From Escallonia rubra (lineage: Eukaryota > Streptophyta > Magnoliopsida > Escalloniales > Escalloniaceae), in the NCBI GenBank assembly GCA_033065855.1, contig JAVXUO010001037.1, positions 248,001 to 312,000 of the forward strand: a stretch of 64,000 nucleotides of DNA, in the 5' to 3' direction. Below the pieces are notes generated by a model that saw only the letters and a list, made by a program, of their open reading frames with translations, was not told where the DNA came from and made no database searches. Below, piece after piece: positions 45,302 through 57,120 of this stretch (position 1 is the first letter of the stretch; each line of letters begins with the position of its first letter). Position numbers and translations under genes: made by a program.

Positions 45302-45446
45302 CCTGGGAATGCAACTGTGTTAAAACTTGGTAGGGAGAGCTTTGCCGCCCATATGGTCCTGCCCGGCTCGAACCCGGATTAGTCGGCTCCCAATGTGGTG
45401 TCCGGAAACCGAGTGGTCTAACAAAAAAAAACAAATACACACTTCA

Positions 45447-45960
45447 CACACCAAAACACACACAAACCCTCGGCAACACACTGAAAACACACACAATCTT
45501 CCAAATTTCCTTCTAAACACACACTAACACCACAATACTACACACACAATAACCCAAAATACTCACACACCCGAAACACACACACATACTTTACCTGAAA
45601 CACACACACACACTGCCCAATTACACAAACACATACTTCACACACCAAAACACACACAAACCCTCGGCAACACACTGAAAACACACACTTCTACACACCC
45701 TCTGAACACACACTACAGCAATCCATACACACACACATACACTGAAATCACACACAGATACACGGCAACACACACGCACACACAGTCCTCACTCTTCACA
45801 CACACACACAGTAATACACCCACTCACGTTGAACACAGACACAGAATAAAACATACATTAACACACAATAAATTCACACACTAATAGAGAAAGGGAATTA
45901 ACCTTTTGAAATTTCCTTCAATTCCTTCTCTTTCTCTCTCTCTCTCTCTCTCTCCCCCTC
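45447..45960. repeat. ACAC-rich and TC microsatellite part of the old LTR
   Basis: Long stretches of imperfect ACACAC with CTCGGCAACACACTGAAAAC repeated at 45,473 and 45,663, then (TC)n at about 45,925-45,954. A similar composition occurs in the solo LTR near 54,100-54,330. Confidence 0.8.
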
Positions 45961-46373
45961 TTCCTTTCTTCCCCTGTTTTCTGCCCTTCTTCTTGCCGAG
46001 CAAAGTGCTCTATTTCTTCTTTCTTCTGTTTTTGTTTTGTTCCCTTTTTCTCTTTAATTCCTTAAAGACTTTATCCATTACTTTATAAGAAATTTCCATT
46101 AGTCACCAATAAAGAAGTAGGAGGTGGAACCAATTAAGAGAGTTTTCTCTAAAAATTTGACAGCTATTATACCAAATTTTAAAAATAAAAAATTTTCCCC
46201 AAAGTTTCCATATTTACAAATGAAAAAACTTTTCGGAATTAAATTTTGACCCCGAAATCATTTTAGGCTTATGTACTCTACATATACCCGAGTATTACTC
46301 AAAATTATCGCATTTTTTTTTCCAGAGCATAGATGATCATTTTAGACAGCTCAAAAAGGTACGGGATATTACA

Positions 46374-47485
46374 TTCTCCTCACGTTACAAAAATTTAGTC
46401 CTCAAAATTTGATATCAGATTTCTTATTACTTATAACGTCTTGGCACTACCGCTGCGTAACTCTGTAACTACTAATATAGTAGTCGAGCCACGTTTAACC
46501 TTCACACCTAAATTCATGTCCCACGAATGCTAAGTTCAAACCTGTTAGGTTATCGCGCTCTAACTGCTCCAGCTCGATAGTCACGTATGACTTGCGCCCT
46601 ATAAAAGCCAATATGGATAAGCAATCCATGCCTTATATGATATCAAAGTCCCAAACATCAAAATAGGATGAGATCCCTAGGAAGATCTCTATCCCCAATA
46701 TGAACAATATAGTCACAGAGAACTGTAGAAACAGTCAAAGACTCCCCGTTAGGAGTGCCTATCACAAGGTCAGCTCCAAAGGACGGATTTTCACCCTCAA
46801 TCTCCGCGTCAAAGTAAGAGTTACAAATTAATATGACGCTCTAGAATCAAATAATATACAAGCATTTAATGACTTAACCGAAAGTATATCTGACATCACG
46901 TCATTGGATGTGGTAGCAACCTGATATTAGATAAAATTACAACTAGCAACCTGATATTAGCAACCTGATGTGGTAGCAACCTGATATTAGCAACCGAAAG
47001 TATATTTGACATCATGTAGACCTTGATAATCCTTAATGCTATGCCACCACAAGTAGGCTGCGCCCTTTAATTTTGCCTTGACAAACCAAACTTCCTTGTG
47101 CTAAGTCATAGAGTATTATTCACAGTAATCTTCCATGGATATAAGCCAATCAAGGAAGGCCGTAGGATTGTGCTTTCTATAAAATTCGGCAACTTCAAGA
47201 CGTATCATCATACATCTCAAGGTTTTCGCACCGAACACCTCGATTTCCCATTATACGAACTCAACCTTCACGCTTGCTCGTTTCTTTGTGGTTGGGTAGT
47301 AGAGCATGCATCGTCATCATCATCACATTCAGCCTCAATATTCTTTTTGCCTTGACCTCCTTCCAAGTATGACATCCGATCGATGATTGATGTTTGCAAA
47401 CACTTCTTTATGCTTCGAAGTGAGCTTTGAGTAGTAAAAGTTTCTTCTATTGAAGACCTTGCATCGTGGCCGCTAGAATTGTGCT
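46374..47485 (-). pseudogene. Gag and protease remnant of the old minus-strand gypsy element
   Basis: Reading the minus strand from 47,360 downwards, a capsid-like segment appears near 47,160-47,030 (TAFLDWLISMEDYCE, then VKAKLKGAAYLWW), matching Retrotrans_gag. A protease-like C-terminal segment lies near 46,650-46,500 (GMDCLSILAFIGRKSYVTIE). Several stops and frame changes are present. The protease part is only a few hundred bases from the polypurine tract (46,374-46,388), so RT, RNase H and integrase are deleted or were never present. Short GCAACCTGATATTAG duplications at 46,918-46,995 are local expansions. The 5' end is cut by the plus-strand element starting near 47,486. Confidence 0.6.
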
Positions 47486-49793
47486 TATAACACTCAGAAC
47501 TTTAATTTGAAAATTTTATTTTTACCTTAACCTAATCAAATTGGGCTCGTTCCATTATATTATAAATTGTGGGCAAACTTGGGAAAGAAAAATAAATAAT
47601 TAAGTCCAAGGGTTTCTAAGAAAATTTCTTTTTAGGGTTAGTATAAATACCCTCGTTTAGGATTTGGCCATCACATAAGTCTCTAACCCCTCAGCCTTAC
47701 TTGTAAGTTCTGGAGAAAAAGAGAGAGAAAGAAGAAGTTAGGCTAAAACCTAGGTAAGCTTCTCTACTTTTCTCTTCTATTCCATTCATTTATTCGGTTA
47801 TGTATATGGGTGTCTTGCAATTTGTTGGACAAGATTGTGTAAATGTGCATGGATTTGTGTGCACTGTGAAGGGGAAGAGGGTGATAGTGTGCTGTGTGAT
47901 GTGTTTGTGTGTGTGTGACGTGAGAGAGGGGAAAGGGTTGCTGTGTGGGCAGCCGTGTAGGCGGGCTGTTGCTGTGGGATGTGGGCCAGTGTGGTGGTGC
48001 GATGGGGGCTACTAAAGTGAGGGAAAAAGGGGAAGGGAAGGGCTCCCACGGGGCAGCCATGTATGGTGTTGTGTGGTGTGTGTTATGGGTGCGAGTGAGG
48101 GAGAAGAGAGAAGAGGAAGGGGCTGCCATGTGGTGGCAGCCATGGTGGGGTGTATTTTGCGCTTGTGTGTGCGTGAGAGTGAGGTGCTTGTGCGTGAAGA
48201 GGGAGAGGGGAAAAGGAGAGGGGCTGTCATGGAGAAGCCGTGGTGCATTGTGTGAGTGTTTTTGTTATGTTTATATGAATATAGAGAGGGGAAATAAGAG
48301 AAGGAGTGGAGGGGTGTGTGCAGTGCATAGAGAGAAAGAGAGGAACATAATTCGGGGTGAGTGTCTGAAATTTTAATGTAACCTTATTTTACTGAGACGT
48401 TTGAGTGTTTGAAATTTCGTGGCTTTCCGATGACGATTGTTATGCTTTTAAAATATGGCCTGTAGCGTTCAATTAAAGGAGCGGATTTGGATTTTGAGCA
48501 GAAAATCTCCTAAGGGACTTTTTAGTTTGAAAAATCCACCTAGTCTTTTAAATGGATGTTTTGAGTTATTTTTGGATGTGTTATGGTACGTTAGGCGTCG
48601 GGGGTATTTTCGTAATTTTATACAAGTCTGTGGCATTTTGGTAATTTCACTCACTTAGGAAAAATTCAGCAGTCAAGCATGATTGAGCGTCAAGAATGAA
48701 CACCCGTATGGTTTGTCATTTAGATTTCGACAGACAAGAGTTAGGACCGGCATCTGAGCAAGTACAAGAACCAGTTATCGAGTCAGATAAATACTCTTGC
48801 CATTTTCCTCCATAAACCCTATTTTCCAATATATAAATGTATACATAATTCCATCAAATGAAAGTTTTTAAAGTCTTAGTATTGCTTACGTTTTCATGTT
48901 AAATTGTTTGAGGTGAAAATGAATTAAAGATGCCATGGAATATTTCTATTCGTAGTGGTTTTAGATTTGACTTATGTTGAATGAGACAGTAACTCTGGCT
49001 CGCTTATCTACGGAAAAAAGTTGGATTATGAGTCCTGGTCGACGGGGCCATATATTGACGCACAGTACTGTTGCTCGTGGTTCGCCCCTACATCCACAAA
49101 ATTACTTATCCCGGGATTATAAGGGATTGTGGGCCCTAGTCAGGAGGCTCGTATGCTGAACGCAACATATTTTAGTTGTAATAGTTGTTTGATGAGCTTT
49201 CTTGAAGCCATACTCTAGTTTTAAGAATCTTTTTGTGCAACTATATTTATGTATGTATAACGAAGCAGTTTTTCATTATGGTGATATTGATTGCCTGATC
49301 TTGAAAAGAACTTCCATGGTATCTTATATAATCCCCAAAACCTATTTTAGGGACATGGTATGTGTGCTTATTGGCCCCCTGCTCACTCTTTTATAAATGT
49401 TTTCAGGTGACTACATACTTGAACCCATATTCATGAGGGTCATGAGGATGCAGTTGCAGGAGATGGTTGTTAGGGAGTTGAAGTTCTCTTAGGGCATTGA
49501 TAATGTTTGGATGACTTCGTAATACTGCTTTCCTATTTTGAAAATTGGTCGGAGCTAGGGGTTTTTTTTAATTATCCTTGTTAGTTTAATAATGTGGATG
49601 TATTATAAACGTACTTTGAGGTAATCCATGAGTATGATTTTGGTAATCTCGTAAATGGCTTAGACTTAGTACTTATTATAAATCTTGTGTACAAGTTGTA
49701 GTAGTCATGGTAGAGCCCTGGTGGAGGTTTAGTGGACATGCGACACTAGTTCATGGGCTCACCCCTGGGTTTGGGTCATGATAAGAATGGTAT
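47486..49793 (+). repeat. 5' LTR of the plus-strand pol-less element
   Basis: The start is approximate: TATAACACTCAGAAC near 47,486 looks like a mutated TGTAACACCC start. A TATA box (GTATAAATA at 47,640-47,648) is followed by an untranslated GA-rich leader. 47,830-48,350 is G/GT-rich with open frames on both strands through composition. The end GGGTCATGATA precedes the primer site by four bases. Confidence 0.5.
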
Positions 49794-49797
49794 CAGA

Positions 49798-49809
49798 GCT
49801 CAGGTTATG
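49798..49809 (+). promoter_or_regulatory. Primer binding site, initiator tRNA-Met
   Basis: TGGTATCAGAGC, as in the intact chromovirus. It anchors the preceding sequence as a 5' LTR. Confidence 0.85.
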
Positions 49810-49969
49810 ATTCTGTAGACCTTAGAAGCTTATATTAGGATGCTTACTTGATTGACGAGAGTATTAGGGAGGAAAATTGATGATCTTAGTTAGACGATAA
49901 TGTACCTCAGATATGTGAAGTTGAATAGACAAGGGTGTATTGATGGCGTTTGCATCTTCCTTGCTATAG

Positions 49970-51420
49970 GATATGGCTGGGATATCTAACGATGCGCAAC
50001 TTGGTATTTGAGGATGGATCAAAGACGATGACTTCAAAGAGGATCCTCAAGGAGATCCTGAGGAAAAAGACCTAAATGAGGAGGAAGGGCAAGAAGAAGA
50101 CCCTATTTTGATTGAACTAGAAGGGCCTACTGAGGATGAGTTTGGGGTCGAACACATCGATCGTGAGGACCCCAAACCGAATGAATGGAAGCGGAAGTAC
50201 TTCAGATGACTAGTGAGAAAGACAAGATGATATGTCAGATGGCGTCCTTGGAGGTCGATACTAGTCGAGCCATGGAGGAAAGGGAATCTATGAACACATA
50301 ATTGGAGCGTATGAAGAAAAGCTATGATTTCTATTGGGGCAAAGGCAAAAATACTATAAAATACTACTTTTGGAAGAAGGCTATAGAGTTACAGAATCAG
50401 TTGGGAGATAGAGATTCTGTGACATTCTTGCGGGCTCAAGCAGAGTAGTGGATCCGAGAATATGAGGATCCGGTAAAAGGTTAAGTGATTGATTATTAAG
50501 CTAAGCAATACGGTTTGGTGGTACTTAGAGTTTAGATATGAGATTCTGTAGACTCCTAAGCATAAGATAATATGTGATTGAGATTAAAGAGTTATATTAG
50601 TGTTATGATCAAGCGTTTACCACTGCACCAAAAGCAATTGTTGTTAGTAAGGGCGCAACCACAAGGGAGTAGATGGACGCGGTCAACCTCTGATCTGCCA
50701 ACAATTAGGATTGACATTGATGTTTTAGCATAAGGTTGAGATATATTGCACCTTAAATCTGACGACCCCTTCTTTTTTTAGCTATACGATGTGTAGCCAA
50801 AAAGCCCATATCGAACCTACTATGGAAAAAGAAAATTCCTCGTTATCCCAGAAGATTTTGTCGACCAAGCAACCCCAAAGGTTTGACTCGAGAACGCTGG
50901 CTAATCCATACTCTAGGGCCATGTGGGTACCTATATCTGGCACAAAAGGAGATATGCATTCTAGAATTAGAGCAGCAACAAGAAATAGACTGCCAGCAGA
51001 GAACGCTCCATGAAAGGAACTGTAAAAAACTTGGAATGACGAACGGAAGAACTTCGAAAGGAACTCAGCATCTCAGAAGAGTGGAAAAGCTTGATCGCTG
51101 CCTTCCCCAGGCGTAATCACTTTCACCTTGGTCGAATCTATAAGTGGAGAACGAGGGAATATTTCTCATGCGGACAAGAAGGTCACTTCGTAGGGATTGC
51201 CCTAGAACCGGACCACAGAGTCAACTAAACGAAAGAAAACCCCATGCAACAATAAAAGTTATTACGATGACTCGACATGATGTACAGGCTTCCGACTCGG
51301 TGGTTACAGGTACACTCCCTATCTCTTCTACCTTTACGAAAGTGTCATTTGATTATAGTACCACGCATTCAGTCACGTCTGCTAACCTTATTAAACAGTT
51401 AGCAAGCAATTAGAGATCAC
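49970..51420 (+). pseudogene. Degenerate gag region
   Basis: Broken plus-strand frames rich in Glu/Lys (around 50,030-50,200) end with a decayed zinc knuckle near 51,160-51,205: CGQEGHF in one frame and RDCPRT in the next, with the first Cys replaced by Tyr. There are many stops and no capsid core that I can identify with confidence. It sits between a tRNA primer site and a polypurine tract, so gag is the natural reading. Confidence 0.5.
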
Positions 51421-51987
51421 ATTAGGGTAGTGGAGATCTAATAAGTTTGAGCTAAGCGTTACAATTTTTTACGTGAAAATTTTGAAGTTGGATTTTCATA
51501 GGCATGAACTGTGGTGCGGAGTTAGACAGTACTGGGCCATTGTATTGGTTGCTATCGGGGTAACATGCTTAAGAACGGAGACAAGACACGAAGTTATTTT
51601 TGGGAGTATAAGATATGTTTAATTCCGAGGACGGACTTCTTTTAAAGGTGCGGAGAATGTAACGCCCATAAATTTTTTATGCCAAGAAAGTGGGTTCGCA
51701 TTCAAGTGGAGGTGCCACAAGGAATGCAGCCCGAGTCAGATGCCAAGGGCAGAGACCAAGGGCTTCTCAGATAGAACTTGAGGGTGGAAGTGCTGCGAAG
51801 GGCGATGGCGCTGGGTGAATACACGACGACAGTCACAGTCCGATGCTTAGGTTCAGAGTCAAGGTCATGTATGTTTCTCTCCCTAGAATTCTAGAGTGAG
51901 AAAGTGAGTTCTGAAAATGTTCAAGAGTTCTCTAAATGAATTCTCAAGACCCCTAATTATAAAGGTTGAGATGATGATGTCATCAAC

Positions 51988-54900
51988 TGTAACGCCCCAG
52001 GAAATCCGGAGCTCCGCCCTCCCCAAATTCCTGGGTCGTTAACCTACCGGATCACATGAAACCTGTTAAATCTGATCACTAACACATACTTCAAAACATC
52101 TAATCCGATACTATCTCAAACTCTTCAAATACAATCTTACAAAACTGCTTAAACTTAAACGATTAAAACCTAGATTCTTTACAAACTCAAGTCCTTATAA
52201 ACAAGGTGACGGTACCGACCCACGCAGGGACAGAAGTGGCGGGCTCACCGGAAGCGTACACAGACTCTAACCCATTCCCGAACCTGCTACATCTTATCAT
52301 CACCTGCAGAAGGGAATCAAACGAAGGGTGAGCTTTTAAGAGCTCAGTAAGGTCGTACAAGGACCAACAAAAGAATTACAAAAACGATTCCAAGAATCCA
52401 GCTGACGAAGATTTTCATAGTACTTCAAACGGTCGAAAATTCAATGATTTCCCAAAAGGATCAAAATTCATCAGAAATAAATACCAAATAGACAAATACC
52501 ATCACGATGGGTTCCAAAATTATCAATAAAGATTATTTCCAAAGTCATAATTTCCAAAATACAACAGAGCTTTCTCGGGGTATTTCAAATCAAGTGAGAT
52601 AATCCTTTCTTAGTCATTTACGTAACAATCATGGTACATATGGTACAAATAAAATCAAAAAACAACTTTGATCCTGGGCGGTTACAATGCCATTCAGGCA
52701 AAGTTGGTAGTGTACACATGCATGTTGTACCATAATAAATACTAGTCCCACTGGGTACTAGCTAGCTTTTCGTTCAGGATTCAAACCAGCCTTATTACGC
52801 CCTCCCACAAAATGGAAACCCAGGTCAACACAGAAAAATCAACAATATCAATGAGCTTTAACATAAGCTCAATTTACCAACCTCAATTTGGATTCCAAGA
52901 ACAATAATCATACTGACATAAGTCAACATTCAGAATTCTAAAAAAAATCACAAATATACAGCAAAAATGATTGCGAATAGTTATCGAATTCAGGCACGAC
53001 AATTCAGAAGAGCAGATACAAACAATTATCAAAATTTCTCAGCACGCAATAACAGGAGAGCATCACAACAAAATTTCTAAATAATCGATTCAGGTTCAAC
53101 ATTAGGGTTTTCTGGGCAGTAACATGTTGATATCAGTATACAATTCAGAGTTTGGCATTAGCCATAAGTAATCAAATGAGTACTTACGAGTACGAGTTAT
53201 CAAAATAAGGCTTTAGACGAAAGTCCTTACCTAGGGTTCAGATAAAACCCCTTACCTGGATCTGAAGCTGAATTATCCTAACTGGAAAGTCTTTAGCTTT
53301 AACCTAAATGAAATAATTAAATCGTCAGAATACAGCCTACAGTACAATATTATAACTTAATACGGACTCACACATACTCCCAAAATGAACCTCCCTCACC
53401 GCGTCTGTAAAATTACCAAAATGTCCCTGTGTAAAATTACCAAAATACCCCTCGGGGTGGTAAATTACTAAAATACCCCTGTTATACCTAAATCACTGAA
53501 ATGACCTTTTCCGTAAGTAAAATCACTAAAATATTCTTACCATACGCTAATTTACTCAAAAATACCTTTTATGGGTAAGATTACCAAAATACCCCCCCTC
53601 GGGGTGGCAAATTACCAAAATACCCCTACGAATTTTCGACACCGAAAAAATCGCAAAAACATCTTAAAATTCTATTTTAAGCATCCTAGTATCATTTTCG
53701 GCCTAAAAAGTAATTTAGGAAATTTTCGCCCAAAAATCCCGAATTAGTGTCTGGACCGAGCACTAAAAGGTTAGTTTCGAAAAGAAATACCTATCAACCT
53801 CAGAATGGCGTAAAAATTTAGAAAATGAATCATATCAGTAAAATAGGGTTTCCATAAAATTTTCAGATCAAAATAACTTGGGTTTACTAGGTTAAATAAT
53901 TTGCTCATTTTGTTTAATTGATGGGCTAATTTAACATCCTTTGCAGATACGAAAAATTCTAGAGCGTGCGTCTTGTAAAAATTTTGAGGGTTACAGTTTT
54001 TAACTTTGTCTAATTTTGACCCTATGTATTTATAAAAAATTGTGGAGAAAACTGCCTAATTAACCTCCCTTTTTAGCGACAAAAAACAAACACTATTAAA
54101 ATCATTCACCCACACTATTCCCCCCTGAAACACACACTTTCTTCCACCTCCTTCTTCTGCTGAAACACATTCATCCCACAAACACTTCACAAACACCAAT
54201 TCATTTGCTTCCAATCCATTCCAAATTATTATGAATGCATTATACTACCCTAATTACACTTTAACACACCCTTAAACACACAATTTAATCCACAATCATA
54301 TCCAAAATATACATAAACTCACACACCCGAGACCCATACCCCTTGAAAATCTATGCTTGATCCCTCTCAATTCCTTGCCCCCCGAAGCCCCTTTTTCTCT
54401 TCTCTGTTTTCAGCTTCATGCTACTGTTCCTATGTATTGTTCTTGTTTGAATTTCCCGACTTTCTTTTATGTTTTCTTTTCTTTTGTTTTTCTTCCATTT
54501 AATTTCTTATACATTAAATAATTCATTAGTTTATGTTATAATGTAATTAGTCATCAAAAATTAAGTAGGAGGTGTCACCAACTTATGACCCATTTTCTCA
54601 AAATTTGACACCTAGGTACAAGTTTTCAAATTTTGCAATTTGACGCCTAAAGTTTCCATAATCACAAAATAACCCCAAATTTTTGTATAATTACATCAAG
54701 GCCTTACAAATTATTCCAACCTCCACTAATTTAATTAAATGACCCTAAAACATATATTGTCACTCATTTCATTATTTTTCATCAGCAAAAACATTAATTA
54801 CTTTTATCCCCCCAAAGTTTTCCAAATTTACAAAAATGCCCCCCAAATTTCAAAAATTACATTTTTGCCCCAAAATTATTTTAAGCTTCCACTCTCTACT

Positions 54901-54990
54901 ACTATTCGAGCATTGCTCAAAATTATCGCCTGTTTATTTTTCGCAGCACAAATGGTTATTTAACCGGCTCCCGAAGTTCAGGATATTACA
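51988..54990 (-). repeat. Solo LTR, 3,003 bp
   Basis: Ends TGTAACGCCCC and GGATATTACA with a perfect 5-bp duplication TCAAC (51,983-51,987; 54,991-54,995). The interrupted sequence is contiguous in the homologous copy at 62,901-62,915. No internal region is present, so it arose by LTR-LTR recombination. Orientation is assigned minus by homology to the LTR ending at 46,373, whose polypurine tract lies on that side. The interior has ACCAAAATACCCC repeats at 53,410-53,640. Confidence 0.93.
53400..53645. repeat. AAATTACCAAAATACCCC-type short repeats
   Basis: About seven degenerate units of (A)AATTAC(C/T)AAAATACCCC spaced 30-45 bp. Similar units lie at 33,985-34,185 in the older LTR copy. Confidence 0.75.
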
Positions 54991-55329
54991 TCAACTGACA
55001 CGTGGCGCTCTTCGGGAGTGACACATCACCGAGGGGGTCCACAACTACCAGTGCTCTAGGGACTGTCGAACCGCATATTCACCCAGCATGCCCCGCACAG
55101 CGTCCCTCTGTCTGTCTAGAAAGACTGGCTCCCACAGAGCCAGTGTGGCTAGAGAACTCCCTTGATCTAGCCACTAGTCAAAGCCCTTGTAGAGTCCCAT
55201 AGGCCTGGCAGCGGTAGGGAATACCGATGCCCAACTACCATGCAGACAAGGCGTGATGCCCTCCGGAGACCTGCTCCCGTCTCGAAGTGACCCTGGGGTC
55301 ATAGTCCATAGGGGTGCCGATGAAAGCCC

Positions 55330-55795
55330 CAGTGCCGGAGCACGTAGGCTTGTCACGCAGACACCCTGGCGGAGATGGTGTCCCGGAGGAATTGTGTATC
55401 CCACGGGCCGAGGTAGCATCCCGAATGAGCCGTCTACCTGGCGGAAGGGGAGTCTTCCTGCTGAAGCACTTAGAGCTCCCTGATAGAGATAATGTCTTAG
55501 AGAGCCAGCCTATCCCCGCGGGTAAGTCCTTGTGCCAAAGCACTCGTAGCGTGCCAAGGTAATGTTCCGGAGGATTCGCCGACCCGATGGGCCGAGGTAG
55601 CATCCCGGAGGAGCCGTCTACCTGGCGGAAGGGGAGTCTTCATGCCGAAGCACTTAGAGCTCCCTGGCGGAGATAGTGTCCCGGAGGAGTCGCCTATCCC
55701 TGCGGGTGAGTCCTTGTGAGCGCACTAAGGTAGTGTCTCGGAGGAGTCGCCTACCCAACGGGCCGAGGTAGCATCCCGGAGGAGCCGTCTATGTG
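55330..55795. repeat. GC-rich tandem array, about 182-bp period (left LTR)
   Basis: Units combine GCACTTAGAGCTCCCTG(A/G)(T/C)GGA, GTCCCGGAGGAGTCGCCTA and AGCATCCCGGAGGAGCCGTC blocks, about 2.5 copies. The array stops abruptly at CCGTCTA, 55,791. Open frames on both strands are by-products of GC content. Confidence 0.85.
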
Positions 55796-56559
55796 AGGAC
55801 CCTAGTTTAACCTAGCTATAAACTTCATTTCATGCTTGTTATTATGCATGTAGCGTGATACCTTTGTTAATTCAAGATCTTATGCATTATACAATGGTCT
55901 TCCTGACCTAATTATGTAGAACAAGTCGTATGCTTGTGTTGGCATATAAGCACCTTAAGTTGGTGGATTGGCTTATTCTTAATCCTGATTAGTTGGTCTT
56001 AAGCATGATTAGTTATTCCTAAGCATGATAGGTTGAGCCCTATCGTGACTATGCTAATCTGGTAGTCAAGGTTAATCGTGATTAGTTAGTGACTAAGCTT
56101 GATTAGTTTGCCCTAATCTTGATTAAGCTGGTTGTGATTACTTAGTTACTAATCTAGGTTAACTAGCTTATTAGGTCTAAGAATTGACTTGTGTTGTCAT
56201 TTTCTTATTGGTAAGACTTGGAAGGGGTCTAATAACATTAAAACACTTGTTTCTCTAGGGAAAAATCTCAGCAGATTTCTCTAAACTTTATAGTGACTCA
56301 TGTTTCTATTTTTTAAAGTAAAAACAAGAAGAGAAGAGAGAAGGGAGCTGCCTAGTTTTAGAGAAAACTTTAGAAGAGGTTTGAAAGCTTGACGAAGGAA
56401 GAGAAGGAGAATTTGCTGTGATAATTTCAGACTAGTAACCATTGATGTTTGGATGTTCTCTTCTTGACAAAAGAGGGAGATCTAGATGAGTTCAACACCC
56501 TAATCTTGTCAATGGTAGGGTTTTACATATAAGCAGCTTTGAGCATGGTTTTAATCTTG

Positions 56560-57120
56560 GTTGAATCTGGGCAGATTCTAGGTTCATCATTAAACATGCA
56601 TATCTCATTCAATACTTGTTGGATTTGAGTGTTTTATAGCTTTATGGAAATTGGAAGATGTTAGATTTAACATTGTTTCTTTGATCACTCTCTAATTCGA
56701 AGTCTATACTGCCCTAAATTGCATAAATATGAAACTGGTCGAAGCTGATTAAACTGGGCAGATTCTGTGCTGATTTTTAAACAAGCATATCTCATTCAAT
56801 ACTTATCGGATTTGAGTGTTATTTAACTTTATGGAAAGATGAAGATGTTAGATTTAAAAAAATTTCTTTGATCACTCTCTAATTCGAAGTTTATACTGCC
56901 CTAAATTGCATAAATATGAAACGGGTCGAAGCTGGTTAAACTGGGCAGATTTTGTGTAGATATCTAACAAGCATATCCCATTCAATACTTATCAGATTTG
57001 AGTGTTCTTTAACTTTATGGAAAGCTTAAGATGTGTGATTTGACATTGTATTTTATATCACTCTCAAATTCGAAGTGTATGTTACCCTAAATTGCTTAGA
57101 TTTGGAACCGGTCTACTTTC
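56560..57120. repeat. AT-rich tandem array, 187-bp period, three copies
   Basis: GGGCAGATT recurs at 56,571, 56,758 and 56,945 (exact 187-bp steps). Each unit contains CATATC(T/C)CATTCAATACTT, GGATTTGAGTGTT, ATCACTCTC(T/A)AATTCGAAG and CCCTAAATTGC. The third copy is more diverged. Confidence 0.92.

Larger units (their letters stand above)
39115..45446 (+). mobile_element. tRNA-derived SINE (about 189 bp) split by the chromovirus
   Basis: SINE halves: 39,130-39,194 and 45,302-45,430. A-box-like TAGGTCAACTGG (39,136-39,147) and B-box-like GTTCGAGCC (39,182-39,190) lie about 35 bp apart, as in tRNA-related Pol III promoters. The 3' end is an A-rich tail. Target-site duplications CAAATACACACTTCA (15 bp) are perfect at 39,115-39,129 and 45,432-45,446. 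The second half carries a B-box-like motif on the opposite strand (45,366-45,378, CCGGGTTCGAGCC). The retrotransposon landed directly after the forward B box. Confidence 0.88.
31973..46373 (-). mobile_element. 3' LTR of an old minus-strand gypsy element, shattered by later insertions
   Basis: The left end TGTGACGACTCG...ATCCGGAGCC and the right end GGGATATTACA match the two ends of the 3,003-bp solo LTR at 51,988-54,990. Intermediate blocks also match: CGTTAACCTACC(A/G)GATCA, the AAATTACCAAAATACCCC arrays at 33,990-34,180 and 53,400-53,640, the block after TTTTTGGGCTAAAAA, and the ACACAC-rich part. LTR-derived segments are about 31,973-34,310, 39,094-39,129 and 45,447-46,373. The segment between 34,310 and 39,093 is mostly later insertions, and its exact ends are unclear. 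On the minus strand a purine tract CGTGAGGAGAA abuts the start at 46,373, so this is the 3' LTR of the element continuing rightwards. The left end interrupts the Helitron helicase. Confidence 0.65.
47486..51679 (+). mobile_element. Plus-strand gypsy element without pol (left part before interruption)
   Basis: Long 5' LTR (about 47,486-49,793), initiator tRNA-Met primer site (49,798-49,809), about 1.85 kb of internal DNA with gag-like remnants, purine tract AAAGGTGCGGAGAA (51,644-51,657) and a 3' LTR starting TGTAACGCCC at 51,658. That LTR is interrupted at 51,680 by another element; its remainder should lie beyond the window. No RT, RNase H or integrase is seen, so the element depended on proteins supplied elsewhere. 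Confidence 0.62.

Noticed and set aside
47764..48376. Coding frames of 80-140 residues on both strands
   Set aside because: G/GT-rich LTR sequence with compositional open frames.
55174..55603. Open frames on both strands here and at 63,221-63,970
   Set aside because: They follow the 182-bp tandem repeat of an LTR; repeated peptides simply mirror the DNA repeat.
55330..55795. Possible CRISPR-like array
   Set aside because: Units are contiguous tandem repeats without unique spacers, in plant nuclear DNA.
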